A stretch of DNA of 64,000 bases, taken from assembly GCA_019671135.1 (NCBI GenBank), contig JAHRHY010000023.1:1-64000 (forward strand), given 5' to 3'. Numbering within the stretch: the first letter of the stretch is position 1; each line of letters begins with the position of its first letter. The notes beneath the pieces are model-generated. The model was not told the origin of the DNA. It did no database searches and was given only the letters and a program-made list of their open reading frames with translations. This stretch comes from Linnemannia hyalina. Lineage: Eukaryota; Mortierellomycota; Mortierellomycetes; Mortierellales; Mortierellaceae. Both the position numbers and the translations under genes were made by a program. This document shows, in pieces, positions 34,999 to 47,128 of the stretch.

Positions 34999-37900
34999 AT
35001 GTCACTCGATCCTAATGACAACATCCCCTTCGTCCCCCACAACCGCCGGCCCAAGGAGTCACTGTTGACTTCGCTGCGAGGACGGGAACTCGGAGTGAAT
35101 CGAGGCAAATGCTCTGTTCTTGCCTCCCGGCGAATGTACCGGTCCATATACCCGAACGCTACTCTCCATGGAGTCAACTGCCAGTACTCGTTCCTCAAGA
35201 AGTTTACACCCTGCGGACAGGTATATATGTTCTTTTCGAGCCAGCAACCAAAACAAGCAACTTTTTACTTATATTTTTTTTGAACAACCACGTCAAAACA
35301 GACGATGCAGAGAGACATAAAGCCCTGTCATTGTTCATTCTTTGTTGCGCTGATGCCTTATGGCTCTCTGATTTTTAAATATCTTTTTTTTTTTTTTTTT
35401 TTTTTCTTTTTTATATATGGATAATTCAATCAAATCACTCACAACCCCACTCGGATTTCTAATCACAACTCTTTTTTTGTTTGACCCCCCGCCACATTTT
35501 CTTTTCAATCTCAAAGTATCTGATAGGGATGTCAAAGAACCAACGAGCAGTGCACATCTACCGCTTCAAGGGATCCGGCGGACCCCCAGACGAGCGACCT
35601 ACAGAGTCATTGCAGTTCGGGGACTACCTCGAACTGAAGCATGAGACCTTAGTCCTGAGGGGCACAGAGCTACTCCACAAGGACTTTTGCCTGGTGACTG
35701 CCAATGGTCGATTTGTAAGTCGATTCTTAATTTGCACAGCAGAGAGCGGCGACGCAAATGAATGTGGAAACCAATACCAACAAACACACAAACAACAAAC
35801 AAACATACCAGTCATTGACACTATGTTCCCATGTGCCATTTACACTTACGCATATGTAGATCATTGTTGCAGCGGTGTCCCCTTCCACAGCAGGACCCTC
35901 AGAGTCTCGCACCTATCCATGTGCCCTCAACTGCATCTCCAACCTGGACACCGTCGTCTTCTACGTCATTGAGCTCGCCACTGGAAAGGTACTTATTATT
36001 TACCTTTTGACATTGAAAGATGACCAACCAAGCGCGTCAGAAGATAGGCAAACCTGTTGACAAAGACTGCATTCTCTTGTGAACATGTGATAGATCACTG
36101 ATAAGCGCGAGTTCTCACGCGAGTACATTATGATTGCACATCACTATGGCGTGAGTCTCTACGACTCGCTGTTTGCAGTCATGTTGATCAAGAGCCAAGC
36201 CATTCAAATCATTCACGTCAAGGTACAGATGAATGCTTTGCGAACCAAATTGTTGACACCCTCATTCACCCCTACCAAAGATTGTTTCAACTAACGCAGT
36301 GGCATCCTATATCTCAACCATAGAACAATGGCAAGCTGGTGGACATGCACAGGATAGGATGGTTCAATCACGAGGACGACGAATGGGTGCTGGCGCAATA
36401 CAGAGACTTCAACGGACAATACATTGCACAGAGCAGCATGTCCGCAGCATCTTCCACATATCTTCGTGGATTCAGTCCAAAGGACGAAGATATGAATGAT
36501 CCCAGGACAGCGGATCGACACGAGTCGTTCGCTCTTGCGCCAAACAACGCGTCACCTATGGAACCCCTTTCGGAAACTACCTACCACCAAGTGCCTTCAG
36601 GAGCCAACAACACGAATGGCCAGTCTCCGCGAGCGAACCAACATAACATCGCGGCGAATAGTTTTAGTGCACAATCGGCTCGCCAACCACAGTGTGACGA
36701 GGTGCGTTCAACTTTTGTAATGGCTTATGCATCTCGCAAGCAGTTCAGGGCATTATCGCTGAAAGACTAACTTTGTATGTCCTATTTAATTAGCCGCACT
36801 CTCAAACCCTCAGTGGCATCAAACAGCGACTCTTGGCGTATCTCTTCCGGAAAGCATTCTACGCGGATGACGGGTACGTTCAACATTGTTTATGCAGGAT
36901 TTTGCGTTTTGGCTCCAGTATTGCATCGCTGACTGCTTACTTCTATTCATTGCGATAGTGGGGCGGCACTTCGACACTTTCACCTTACGTTTCAGCAATT
37001 TGCAAGCTTGGTCATGTGGCGGATGCAGTTCCTGGACGAGTCCACCTTGCTCATCAAGTTCGGGAAGTTGGATTGCGTTGTTGGGAAGGTACTTTTTCAA
37101 CGTTCATCTTTCAGGCATGTCGCGATATTTGCCTGGAGTTATCAAGTCGCTTAACTGTACTTACGCCGCTCGTTTCTTTTACCTCAAAAAATAGCCGGCT
37201 GACAGCTCACATCAGACAGCATTCTTTGTGTTCTACGACATTCACACGACGGAGATTCTTCAAGTTTACGACAATGCATCCACGGAATTCCTTCGACTCT
37301 ATGAATCATGGGCGGACCAGTTCTGTGCGACCGCTTACTCGACTGCAGGAAAGGACAAACGCCACTATTCATCCACTTGCTCCAATAACGTCTATGCCAA
37401 GGATCATCTGAAGAAGACACAATACGGGATGAGGAATGCCCGCAACGGAGGGTATGTTGAGGCAAGATGTTTTGTTGAGCCATGATGTTTGTTTCGCAGA
37501 GGGATTATGTTGCTTACGACCGCTTCCGTTACTTCGATGTTTCTGGTTATAGGTCTGCGCAAGCGGTGAAGCGATCGCTCTGTGTTCTACCATACAGCCC
37601 GCAGTCGTTCAGTGACAGCCCATATCTGGATCAGGCTTTGTTTAGTTACGACGAAAAACTCATCTCAGCATTGGATCGGTACGTGCATCTCACGAGCGAT
37701 CTATGATAGTAGTTCGGACACAAGGAAGGATGATGTTCTAACAACCTTCCATTGATATCTTCGATACTATAGTCAAAAACTTTATCAGGATGTCCCGATC
37801 AAGTTCTACTTGCGCGGAAGCGGCGGACTTCGTTTCAAGATCCATCTGTTCAAGCCGAGTCCAAACGGCAACGGAAGCGGCAGTAGCAACATCAGCAACG

Positions 37901-38166
37901 GCAGCGCCAACGGTAGCGCGGCTACGACCACCAACACAAACAACACAAATAACATAAACGGTGCTCCCAGTAACACTGGGGCTACCACGGCAGGCGGGGG
38001 AGGAACAGGAAATGGAACAGCAGTATCAGTAACACGAAGCCGGCGATTTGCCCAGTTCATCCCACACCCGTTCGAGCCATTCATCATCTCTGTGATTCAT
38101 CAGCAACAACAGCCGACTATCGTCAACTTTCATATCCGCGTACCTGAACAGGACGCTTCACTGTAA
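34999..38166 (+). CDS. DET1: DET1 homologue (DDB1-CUL4-associated regulator)
   Basis: Homologue of De-etiolated 1, which with DDB1 and COP10/UBE2E forms a module of CUL4 ubiquitin ligases. Ten exons (34999-35220, 35517-35714, 35860-35988, 36094-36222, 36324-36701, 36794-36873, 36959-37088, 37195-37451, 37553-37678, 37773-38166) total 2,043 bp, 680 residues, with all phases closing. Conserved blocks run the full length: YPNATLHGVNCQYSFLKKF, IGWFNHEDDEWVLAQY, LSGIKQRLLAYLFRKAF, WRMQFLDESTLLIKF, FFVFYDIHTTEIL, SFSDSPYLDQALFSYDEK, and near the end HPFEPFIISV and VNFHIRV. It is longer than animal DET1 because of a disordered insert in exon 5 and a G/S/N/T-rich insert near the C-terminus. Confidence 0.93.
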
Positions 38167-38345
38167 CAACACTTTCTTCTGTAAAATAAAACCTCTTGAG
38201 AACATTGTCCTAGCTCACTTCGAAGTGACTGCTTCCATTTGTCGCCTTTCCCGGAGACTGCAGCTTTACTTTTTTTCCAACGTTTCGTTCTGATCGCAAC
38301 TCAACGCTGTTACACATCACACATCACACATCAGGATCAACAATC

Positions 38346-39340
38346 ATGGGCTGGTTCTCAAAGTCATCGTCTACAACACCTGTGGAGCACCCCAAGCAGG
38401 AGGATACTACCCCCGCAGCAGCAACAACTACGGCAGCAACGACTTCAACAACAACAGCAGCAGCAGAAGAGCCAGTAGCGGAAGTGAAGGTGGCTCCTGC
38501 AGCGCCTATTGTCACGGCTCACTTGCCTGTGATGGAGTTTGACGAGTACAAGCAGCCGGACGATATCTATGCACGGTTCCAAGTCTCTGACGCTATGAAC
38601 GAGCTCGCCGCCTGCTCCTGTAAGTCCAATGGCTCAACTATCACAAAGCGGGGGGGGGGGGGGACGGGACATACCAGGACAGTTGAATTTGGAAAGCAAA
38701 CGGGGAGGAGGGGGACAGCCGTTTTCTTCCTCGGTTGCTTCTCTTTGCTTCCCTCCCTTTCTTCTCACTTTATCGTCTCACACGACAAGGCTCCATCTGA
38801 CTTTATTCTCCCATTTCTCTTTTTTTTTTTTTTTTTTTCTCTTTTTCTTTTTGCATTTCCACCTACGTATGGTTTAATACCTCCAAATTTTTCAGCATTG
38901 GGATCAAATATTAGAAACTACTACCGGTACGGGACATTCAAGGACTGTGCGGCACGGTACGACCATCTCAAGTTCTGTCTGAGCATCAAGACCAAATCTT
39001 CGCAGGTCGCCCAGGTCATGATCCAGAAACGGGATGCGGATTCGAGGGCGCAAAAGAAGAGTCAGCCTAATTCTGAGGATGTTTGGTCTTTGCGATCGTA
39101 AGTTGTGGTTTTTTTTTTTTCTTTTTTTTTTTTTCAGTTTGGTCTGTCTCTCTTTCTCTTTGCCCTTTACGTGAAAAATGACATGGGGGAGACTTGTATG
39201 TATAAGGCGGTGTTGAAAGGGCTGTTGATATGAGGAAAGAAAGGGGGGGTACTAAACGGATGTGCTCATTGTCTTTGTACTTTTGTTATGATGTTAGACA
39301 TCCTCCAGAGGAGCTCTTGGAGTTGGCAAGGCAAGGATAG
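38346..39340 (+). CDS. EMI1: EMI1-like DUF3128 protein
   Basis: Small protein of the DUF3128 family (yeast Early Meiotic Induction 1), a family linked to mitochondria and meiotic induction. Three exons, 38346-38619, 38896-39097 and 39298-39340, give 172 residues. The N-terminal half is low-complexity alanine/threonine with a run of AAATTTAATTS type. The conserved half reads FDEYKQPDDIYARF, then after the splice LGSNIRNYYRYGTFKDC, then HLKFCLSIKTKS. The cysteines in ACSS, KDC and KFC match the family's twin-cysteine pattern. The gene converges on the REEP gene with 145 bp between stops. Confidence 0.85.
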
Positions 39341-39485
39341 GGAATCAATAATACACATCATAATAAAACCAGCATGTATCAAGTTTAAGAATGTATTACA
39401 AAGAAAAAATGTGGCGAAAGTTTATTATTCTACCATTAGATAAAGAAAAAAAAAAAAAAGGTATACAAAAGAGTGTGTCAACCTC

Positions 39486-41366
39486 TTAAAGGTCGGTAGA
39501 GGAGGACGAGGAGGGGTTCCAATGGTGGGTCGAAGCAACAGCGTAGGAATGAAGACTGTTGTCAGCGACGCCGTCTCTGCTAGAGCTGTCTTCCTCTCCC
39601 TGAGTGCTCATGGCGAGCTGCTTCTGCAAGGACTGCTGTTGTTGCTGCTGTTGCTGGACTTGAAGTTGTTGGCGGAGATGGTACTGTTCCTGAACGGACA
39701 TAGGTGTAGGAGTCGCGTTGTTGCTATGAAGACGATCTGCCGATGACGTGTAGGATGAAGAAAGGCCTACGACTCCAGCTCCTCCGAGGCCGCCACCTTC
39801 CACAGAGGCCTGGATCCCGGTCGAGACTGGGGGTGCGCTCCACACACTCTCGGCAGACTCGAAAAGAGAAGTCTCGGCAAAGGAGCCAGAGTCATGGGGG
39901 GAGCTGGTCATGCCCTCACGGAGAAGGTCCAGCGATCCTTGGTGGTGCTGTTGCTTGTGCTGTCTCTGTTGCTGCAGCTGCTGTTGTTGGAGAAGCTGTT
40001 GGCGTTGATGGAGATGATGGAAATCGTCCTCGTCGTCCTCTTCATCATCATCTTCATAGTCGTCCCGATGGCGACCCTGGTTCAGTTCCCGGAACGTCGC
40101 AGTGTCCCGGCGAGAGCCTCCGTTGGCATAGAACTGTTGCTCAAATTGCTGTTGCTGGTATTGGGGCTGTTGTTGTTGGTACTGCTGATGTTGCTGTTGT
40201 TGTTGATGGGCCAAGGTCGAAGGAAGGATTTGAAGGCTTCCAGGTCTCGATCCCGATCCACTTGCATTTCCTCCGCCGCCGCTGCCCGAGCCACCTCCCT
40301 GTCGGTCTTGACGCGACATTTCCGAGTTGAGGCTGCGGGTGCTCGTCTTGCGGGCAACCTCACGGCCGTCCTTGGATTTGGACTGAATCAATGGTTGGAA
40401 GTAGTCAAAGACCAAGGTCGCACCCCGACGTTGTGCCCACCAGAGGAACAGTAGCTTGCCGAGGTTATAGCCAGGGACCCAATCGAGCAAGAACGACGAC
40501 CAGGTATCGATCACCTGTACCGTTCCATAGATACTCCAGTAGGCCAGCCATTGCCTCGTCGCCTTGTCCTTCCTCGTCTGAGAGAACAGAGCCCATCGTC
40601 GACGCATCCGCTGCTTCATCTTCTCCTCAACCGTCATCGAGAGAATGGCCGACCCACTAGTCGTCGTCAGGTTATCCTCCGAGTAGTTGGAGTAATCTGA
40701 AGGGCGACCCCACGAGGACGCAATCGACCGACGACTACCATAATCGTCTTCCTGGCTGCTGCTATACGAGTTGCTGTCATCCTGCAAGGACGAATCCTCA
40801 ACGCCCGAGATATTGTTGCTGCTACTATTCCCCATCCGATGCAAACTCCTCGACGACCGCCTCTTGCCCGACCTCACACTAGCCCCCGAGCTATAGATAC
40901 TGCTCCGACGCCGATGGTGCCGACTACTACTACTCGTCAACGGCGCATACTCCGTCGGCTCCAACCCCAATTCTCTCGGCGGCGCGATCGGCTCGCTGTT
41001 GATGGTCCGGATAGAGCAATAAGCCGGATAAGCGACCGCACAAAGGTTGGTCGTCAGATAAACACTCTTGCGATACAACCTCCGGCACCCATACAAGAAG
41101 ACTAGACAAAGCACCGAATAGACGTGTTGGGGTTTAAGGCCGACCCGAAAGAGGACAAACTTGAAGAAGAAGTTATCAGAGAGGAGGGACTCGAGTTGTT
41201 CTATCCTGGAGAGATGGTGGCGTCGAATGTAGAAGGTGACGGAGGAGAGGTTGAGGGGAACTGTGGCCTCGACGCGGTCAAGGGCACGGTCGAGGAGGGC
41301 TGTGAATGGGAGTGGGGGGTCGGTTTGGGTGGACGAGTCGACCTTTGCGCGGGGGAAGGACGCCAT
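39486..41366 (-). CDS. REEP/Yop1 (TB2/DP1/HVA22) family protein with polyQ tail
   Basis: Endoplasmic-reticulum-shaping protein family. A single exon of 626 residues, much longer than yeast Yop1 (about 180). The first hairpin pair is VYSVLCLVFLYGCRRLYRK followed by LTTNLCAVAYPAYCSIRTI. A ~120-residue serine/arginine-rich insert separates it from the second pair, QWLAYWSIYGTVQVIDTW and FLLDWVPGYNLGKLLFLWW, followed by the family's amphipathic helix (ATLVFDYFQPLIQ). The C-terminal ~250 residues are disordered, with several glutamine blocks, an acidic EDDDEEDDEDD stretch and serine-rich repeats. The core is clear; the extension is unlike model REEP proteins. It is divergent from RPF2. Confidence 0.88.
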   Translation of the reverse strand: MASFPRAKVDSSTQTDPPLPFTALLDRALDRVEATVPLNLSSVTFYIRRHHLSRIEQLESLLSDNFFFKFVLFRVGLKPQHVYSVLCLVFLYGCRRLYRKSVYLTTNLCAVAYPAYCSIRTINSEPIAPPRELGLEPTEYAPLTSSSSRHHRRRSSIYSSGASVRSGKRRSSRSLHRMGNSSSNNISGVEDSSLQDDSNSYSSSQEDDYGSRRSIASSWGRPSDYSNYSEDNLTTTSGSAILSMTVEEKMKQRMRRRWALFSQTRKDKATRQWLAYWSIYGTVQVIDTWSSFLLDWVPGYNLGKLLFLWWAQRRGATLVFDYFQPLIQSKSKDGREVARKTSTRSLNSEMSRQDRQGGGSGSGGGGNASGSGSRPGSLQILPSTLAHQQQQQHQQYQQQQPQYQQQQFEQQFYANGGSRRDTATFRELNQGRHRDDYEDDDEEDDEDDFHHLHQRQQLLQQQQLQQQRQHKQQHHQGSLDLLREGMTSSPHDSGSFAETSLFESAESVWSAPPVSTGIQASVEGGGLGGAGVVGLSSSYTSSADRLHSNNATPTPMSVQEQYHLRQQLQVQQQQQQQQSLQKQLAMSTQGEEDSSSRDGVADNSLHSYAVASTHHWNPSSSSSTDL

Positions 41367-42153
41367 CGTTTACCCTAGTTTGCGGCTTCCAGTCTAGGGA
41401 GCGACGCTGGTCCTGGTGGGTATTCTTTATGTGTGTGCGGGAGGGAAATCGGTCCTGCAGGGAAGAAGTGTGAAAATGAAGATGGAAGGATGCAGGGTAG
41501 GTGGAAAGAGGGTGCAGGGGATGAAGGTGGAAAGGAGAAGGATGAAGGAAGAGGAAAAGAGTTACAAAAAAGTTGAACGGGATTGGCAATCGTTTTTCCT
41601 GAAAGCAGAAAGAAGGGCTCGTTTCACGTGGGATATGTCAGATATGTCTCCAATTGCACGCCAAGAAGTCATTGTACAACAGCAATATGAGGCAGGGTTG
41701 TGTGGAGAGAGGTGGAGAGAGGGTGAATCGTGGACTACCAGGGTACCGGGAAAGGTTCACGGTAGATAATTGATGAAACCTAGTATCTTGTATCAGTTGG
41801 CGCCTCGACAGTCTACCAGCAGGGTTGTCTTGCCTTACCTTGTCGTTCTACACGCTGCAGGGGCAAGTCGCAAGACACAAATGATCGGCCCACTCGTCCC
41901 GCCCGTCCATCATATCATCGACATTCCACCCGAGAGAACATAACGGCACGTGACATATCAGTTCTCCTGCAATTGTGACTGTGCACATCAAGGGCTTGTT
42001 TACTTCTTATTTTTCTTTTTTTTTTCTTGCCTTTGTGCAAACAAGAAAAGGGATTACTTCGACTGTCAACTCACTCCATCACAACCCCCTCCATCACTCC
42101 CTTCCCTTCATCTCCCTTCTCCTGCCTTCCTCTTTCCGCCCCCTTTATATATC
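41367..42153. promoter_or_regulatory. Divergent promoter between REEP-like gene and RPF2
   Basis: 787 bp between divergent starts. The RPF2-proximal side is C/T-rich with TATATATC eleven bases before the start; the REEP side is purine-rich on the plus strand. CACGTGACAT (around 41947) is an E-box-like site. Confidence 0.5.
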
Positions 42154-43492
42154 ATGTTGCGCACAATGTGAGTTTTACCCCACAGGACACCCTGTTCAGG
42201 AAACAGCAATATAGTCGACAACCTCGACACCAACGACTATCAACACTTACTTGCAACGCTTCTTGATTGCCCCAGCATTCATCCAGGTCCTAACACTCTC
42301 CTTCATATCCACTGTTTTAACCCCCCTCTTTCAGCACACCCCGTAACGCTCGTGTGAAGCGAGTCCTTAAGAACAGAGAGGCCAAGACCGAGGAGAACAT
42401 CAAGACCGCCATCTTTATCCGTGGATCCCAGACCAGTCAAATCGTCAACGATGCCCTCGCCGACCTCGTATGTACCCTTCTTTTCCAGCATGGATATCTC
42501 GCCATTATCATCTCTGATGTGCCGTCATAACTCAATGCTGTGAATCAAAACTAACTTAAGGCTTTTGCTATCATCGTTATAATAGTACATGCTGAAGAAG
42601 CCTTATGCTGTCAACTTTACAAAGAAGAACCAGATCCACCCCTTTGAAGACCACTCAAACCTCCAGTTTTTCTCACAAAAGAATGATGCCTCGCTCTTTG
42701 TCATCGGAACCCACTCCAAGAAGCGCCCCAACACCTTGACCTTTGCCCGCATGTTTGATCACCAGCTCTTGGACATGTTGGAAGTCTCGATCGAGAAGGG
42801 AACCCCCATGAGTGGCTTCAAGGTACTTGCTCATGGCATATTCACAACAGGAAAAAAATGAAGGAAGGGATATATTCGTAATTGAAGGCTAACTCGACAG
42901 ATATTTTCAATTCAACGAAAAATAGACCCCTAAGAGCGCTATCGGAATGAAGCCCTGCTTCATGTTCAACGGAGACATGTGGGACCAGAACCCCAACTAC
43001 ATCATGTTCAAGTCGATGATTCTGGACTTCTATCACGGACAGACGGTGGACAAGGTCGCCTTGGCTGGATTGGAATACGTGATCTCGGTCACCTCAGGCC
43101 CCTTGACCTCCGAGGGCAAGCCCGGCAAAATCTACCTCCGCACATACACCATCGTCCTCAAGCGGTCCGGTGTCAAATTGCCCCGTATTGAACTCGTCGA
43201 GATGGGTCCCAGCATGGATATGACATTCGGTCGTATGACTGAGGCCAAGGTCGATGTCTGGAAGCAGTCGCTCAGGGTACCCAAGGAGCTCAAGCCCAAG
43301 AAGAAGAAGAACATTACCAAGGACGTTATGGGCGATACTGTCGGCCGTATCCACATGGGCAGACAGGATTTCGACAAGATTCAGACTCGCAAGATGAAGG
43401 GTTTGAAGAAGAGGACTGCCCCTACCGAGGACGACAAGGATTCTTCAGAGAAGAAGCAGCGTGTCGACGACAACGACGACGACGAGGAATAA
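42154..43492 (+). CDS. RPF2: Ribosome production factor 2 (Brix domain)
   Basis: Nucleolar factor that with Rrs1 delivers the 5S RNP (uL5, uL18, 5S rRNA) to the pre-60S ribosome. Four exons, 42154-42167 (14 bp), 42335-42467, 42586-42822 and 42926-43492, give 316 residues, the expected length. The tiny first exon MLRT joins TPRNARVKRVLKNREAK, matching the conserved N-terminus. The Brix core includes LKKPYAVNFTKKN, LFVIGTHSKKRPN, MFDHQLLDMLEV and IVLKRSGVKLPRIELVEMGP. The C-terminus is basic and then acidic (RVDDNDDDEE). It converges with the dUTPase gene, 265 bp apart. Confidence 0.97.
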
Positions 43493-43757
43493 ACTGGAGA
43501 TCTCACTTAGATACACCTACCACTTTTCCCTGTCATTTTTACAGGCTAAACCCCCCCTACATTCCTTCATCGCACCATTATTACGTTTTTCTGCATACAA
43601 TAAACACAACACTGCATCACACACTGCATCACACACATAAGCGATTTTAATTTAACAGAGGCATGCGCGGTAGTGATACACAAAACAAGTGCCCGCGACA
43701 CGAGAAAAAGCAAATGAACAATGGGAAAATGAATATACTTAATACAAATTGATTTAT

Positions 43758-44734
43758 TTAAACAAGCTTGACGCCAGTGCTGCCAAATCCGTTGGCTCCA
43801 CGCTCAGTAGCATCAAGGTCCTAAAATATGAATATCAAACAAAATAGAATTGTTAGATACGAAGTCCAAAGAATGGGAGGAAATATGTTACATTACTGGC
43901 ACAAGGATCAAACGGATCATACGTATCTTACCTCAACTTCAAGGGCATCGCACAAGTAGACCTTCTCAAGGACCAACTGAGCAATACGGTCGCCTTCCTC
44001 AATCACAAAGTCGTTCTTTCCAAAGTTGAACAACACCACACCCAAGGGACCCTAAGAACAAATCAACAAGACGAACAAACGGAGATAAGATGATATTAGC
44101 AACGCAATAAAATAGCTTTTCCGTGTAATTGACAAGACGTATCAAATGGTTGCACATACTCTGTAGTCGTAGTCGACGACGCCGGCACCGACATCGACAA
44201 AGTGCTTGACGGCGAGACCGCTGCGGGGGGCAACACGACCGTAGGTACCCTCGGGGACAGCAATGCTGATATCAGTGGGGACGATGCCCTGCGACTGAGC
44301 TGGGATCGTCATCGCCTTTGCACTGTTGTCGTTGTACAATAAAATGAATGACAGAAGGCGGGTGAGACGCCAAGATCGATATTTGATTTTTAAAGAAACG
44401 AAAATAAAGTGTGTGCGCGGAAACGATTCCAAAACAGAAGGGCAAGACGGCCGCGATTTTGTTTTGTCAAATGTATCCATTAAATGCTATGTTCTCTCGA
44501 ATAAAAGTAAATAGTTGTTTACCTGTAGAGATCGAAGCCGGCGGCGTGTTTTGATCCACGGGTAGGGATACGAGCCTTATCTGACAACTTCTTGACAAGC
44601 AACTGGCCAAGTCTAGTGGTCGCCGTTGCAGTAGTGGTAGGGGTGGTCATAATCGTGTTGTTGTTGTCGAGGCGGATGAGCTTGGGGTCAGAATGGGTTT
44701 CACTTTCGCAGGCGTGCTTCTCAGAGGTGGTCAT
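43758..44734 (-). CDS. DUT1: dUTP diphosphatase (dUTPase)
   Basis: Trimeric dUTPase that hydrolyses dUTP to dUMP, keeping uracil out of DNA and feeding dTMP synthesis. Four exons, 44734-44523, 44322-44160, 44051-43932 and 43820-43758, give 185 residues. Motif 1 is AAGFDLYSA (across intron 1), motif 2 PRSGLAVKH, motif 3 [17 protein letters not shown], motif 4 [11 protein letters not shown], and the mobile C-terminal motif 5 [10 protein letters not shown] is intact. The first ~45 residues are a threonine-rich extension; an internal ATG ([12 protein letters not shown]) might give a shorter form, so separate nuclear and mitochondrial products are possible but not shown. Confidence 0.97.
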
Positions 44735-45396
44735 AGTTGTGCGGGAAAGGGAATTGTGAATGAGGATGGAAGAGATGAAGGGAATGTAGATGTGGTGGCA
44801 AAAATAAGGGGAGGAGACGCGCTTTTCTTTGTTTTGATTTTAAGGGTTTTTGGTGGCGTCTGATCATCGGAGAAAGTGACTGCTGTGGGATAGGTTACTG
44901 ATCTATTCTTTGAGCGTGTTCTGACACATGACAAACAACACGCCGAGGAGCGAGAATAGGAGAGAGCATAGCGCGCGTGTAAGTGCTAGAAGCGATACTA
45001 TCAGGTTTGAAAAATCCCATAATCAAATCAGCCATGGTCCTATTTTCTCTTCACTTACTAATCGTCGCTAACACAAAGGAGAGAGCGCGCGATGGTACCA
45101 GTGAGTCAAGATAGAAAGAGGTAAGCGAACATGCATTTCGTTAATGTATTGAAGCAGAGTAATAAAAAAAAGAGAGTGAGCTATTGTAAACCAGTGAGTG
45201 AAGATAGAGAAGGGTTATCATACACCATCTACTCACCGCACTCAATACAATAAGCAGCGAACAAAAATGAATAGAAGAAAAAAACACCGCGGTTCCTTGG
45301 CGGTCATTCATGTGTAAACCTTGTACAAAGTAAAAGTAGGTGTTCCACCACAAAATAGTGCCGAAGAGGCACGTACGCAGGAAGACGCGAAAGGGG

Positions 45397-45427
45397 GCGG
45401 ATAAGGGAAACTCCTTTTGGAAATTGG
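45397..45427. repeat. ~31-bp direct repeat, copy 1
   Basis: Shares GAAACTCCTTTTGGAAAT and its flanks with the copy at 45749-45779, about three differences over the unit. May be a trace of a degenerate duplication. Confidence 0.6.
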
Positions 45428-45748
45428 TCAAGTACATTGAAGTAGGGCGCTTGTCCTCATGGCCTCACATCAATCAATCAATCTGGCATGGTTCCCAGTT
45501 CTTTCTCTCTTTCCTTGACAATTAGTAATCCCATCACAGTTTGTTTATTTAGGTTGTAAGGAACTTGGCTGAATAGGATATGTAGCAATGTATACATGCA
45601 TGAACACAAAAGAGACAACAAAATCGAAGGAACACAACAAAACAAAAACCGGGAGCGCTGAGTATTAAACTTTGTTCAAAACAAGAGTGCTCGCTCTGTG
45701 AGTTTACCATCTGGAAATGTGTGGACCGAGAGAGGACAGATGACGCCA

Positions 45749-45779
45749 GCGGAAAAGAGAAACTCCTTTTGGAAATGGC
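45749..45779. repeat. ~31-bp direct repeat, copy 2
   Basis: Second copy of the motif at 45397-45427, same orientation. Confidence 0.6.
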
Positions 45780-47128
45780 GCCCAGAAGAGAGGGGAAGGC
45801 GAGGGAGTATTTGGTTGCTGAGCGCTTCGTTAGCATGGTTTTTTCGATGTGCCAATGTTGAGTTTTATTAGGCTATGGTGAGTGTCGCGAAAAGTAGAAT
45901 ACGCGCTGAGGTAGAAAGGCATCCGGCCTATTCAATTGTGTGCATAATAGCCTCATTATAGTATTGGCGCACCAATTGGACTCGTGAAGGTAAGTTGGTG
46001 TTGTTGACTTTTTTTATTCGATGTTGTGTTTGTGGTGTACTGAACTTTCGGTCTTTTTGGCCGTATTGTGTGTACATGAGGCGGAGATCGTTGACTAGCT
46101 GCGGAACCAAAAAAAAAAACATACGAAACAAAAGATGTCACCACTAATCCCGCTCAACAAAAAATCAAACTGAATGTGGACCAAACTGGGCAATGACTGA
46201 CAGGGGAGTGAGGGTGGGAGTTTTCATGGATTCACCCTCACCCCCCTCAGTCTCTCTTGTCCTCTTGACCCTTTCGACCCTTTCGACCCTTTTTCTCGCT
46301 CTCCCCGCACACGTCAGTAATGCGAACAGGCCACTCTCACTCTCTCCATCGTCTCTCCGATGGAAACATATGCAGGGTAAGACACACGGAAAAATACACC
46401 CTCACCTGCCGTTGAAAAGATGACTCTTACCCCCTCATGTACACTTCCTTTGATTGACCCAAGTCATGAGCTTTCTGACTCTTTGAACCACCCTGTGAAA
46501 AGGTTATTTACATTATTAATCCACCCTGTCTTGTAGAAACCACTCCTGTACGCCCAACAGGGTGTCGGTGTTCGTTGAATTGCTATTATATAACCCTTGC
46601 CCTAGTGGAGCAATGGAGCCAAAAAATAATAATAAGAGTGTGTTTCTTGTGCATAGCTATCTCTGGTCAAATCTGTTGTGTTCTGTGTAAATATGTTTGA
46701 ATGTACGTGTGTGAAGCGGGGGGTGGATTATCAAACCCGAGCCATAGTCAAAAACCTGGGATTCAATTTTCAAAAGAAAGAAAAGAAAAGAAAAGACAAA
46801 AAAAAAAGCCGACGGACAACAAGACAGCAACAGCAATCCAATACCTATTTACCTTTAGCATCCACCCTTCGCTCCTCTTGTTCTGACCCTTGTTTTGTTT
46901 TAGCCTTCATTCATCAACGGCTAGAAAGAAGTATTTATACCCCCGTCCCTCCCAGTATTTTTCTTGTTCTTGATCCACAAAAAATAGAGGCAGATCACAC
47001 TCTCACCTACACTCACATTAAAAAAGGGTTGAGACACACAAACATTCCACTCCCCTCCAACAAACACCACTAACACATCCCAGCAAACGAATCGTATTCA
47101 TACACACACATATTACCTTACACGAACC

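Larger units (their letters stand above)
44735..47128. other. 2.4-kb spacer with a dispersed ~30-bp repeat
   Basis: No gene is supported. The left end holds the dUTPase promoter. Two copies of a ~31-bp motif are at 45397 and 45749. A short tandem of CCCTTTCGA units lies near 46265-46290. The right end, from about 46600, turns A/C-rich before the MFS start. Frames of 60-130 codons are present but look random. Confidence 0.5.
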
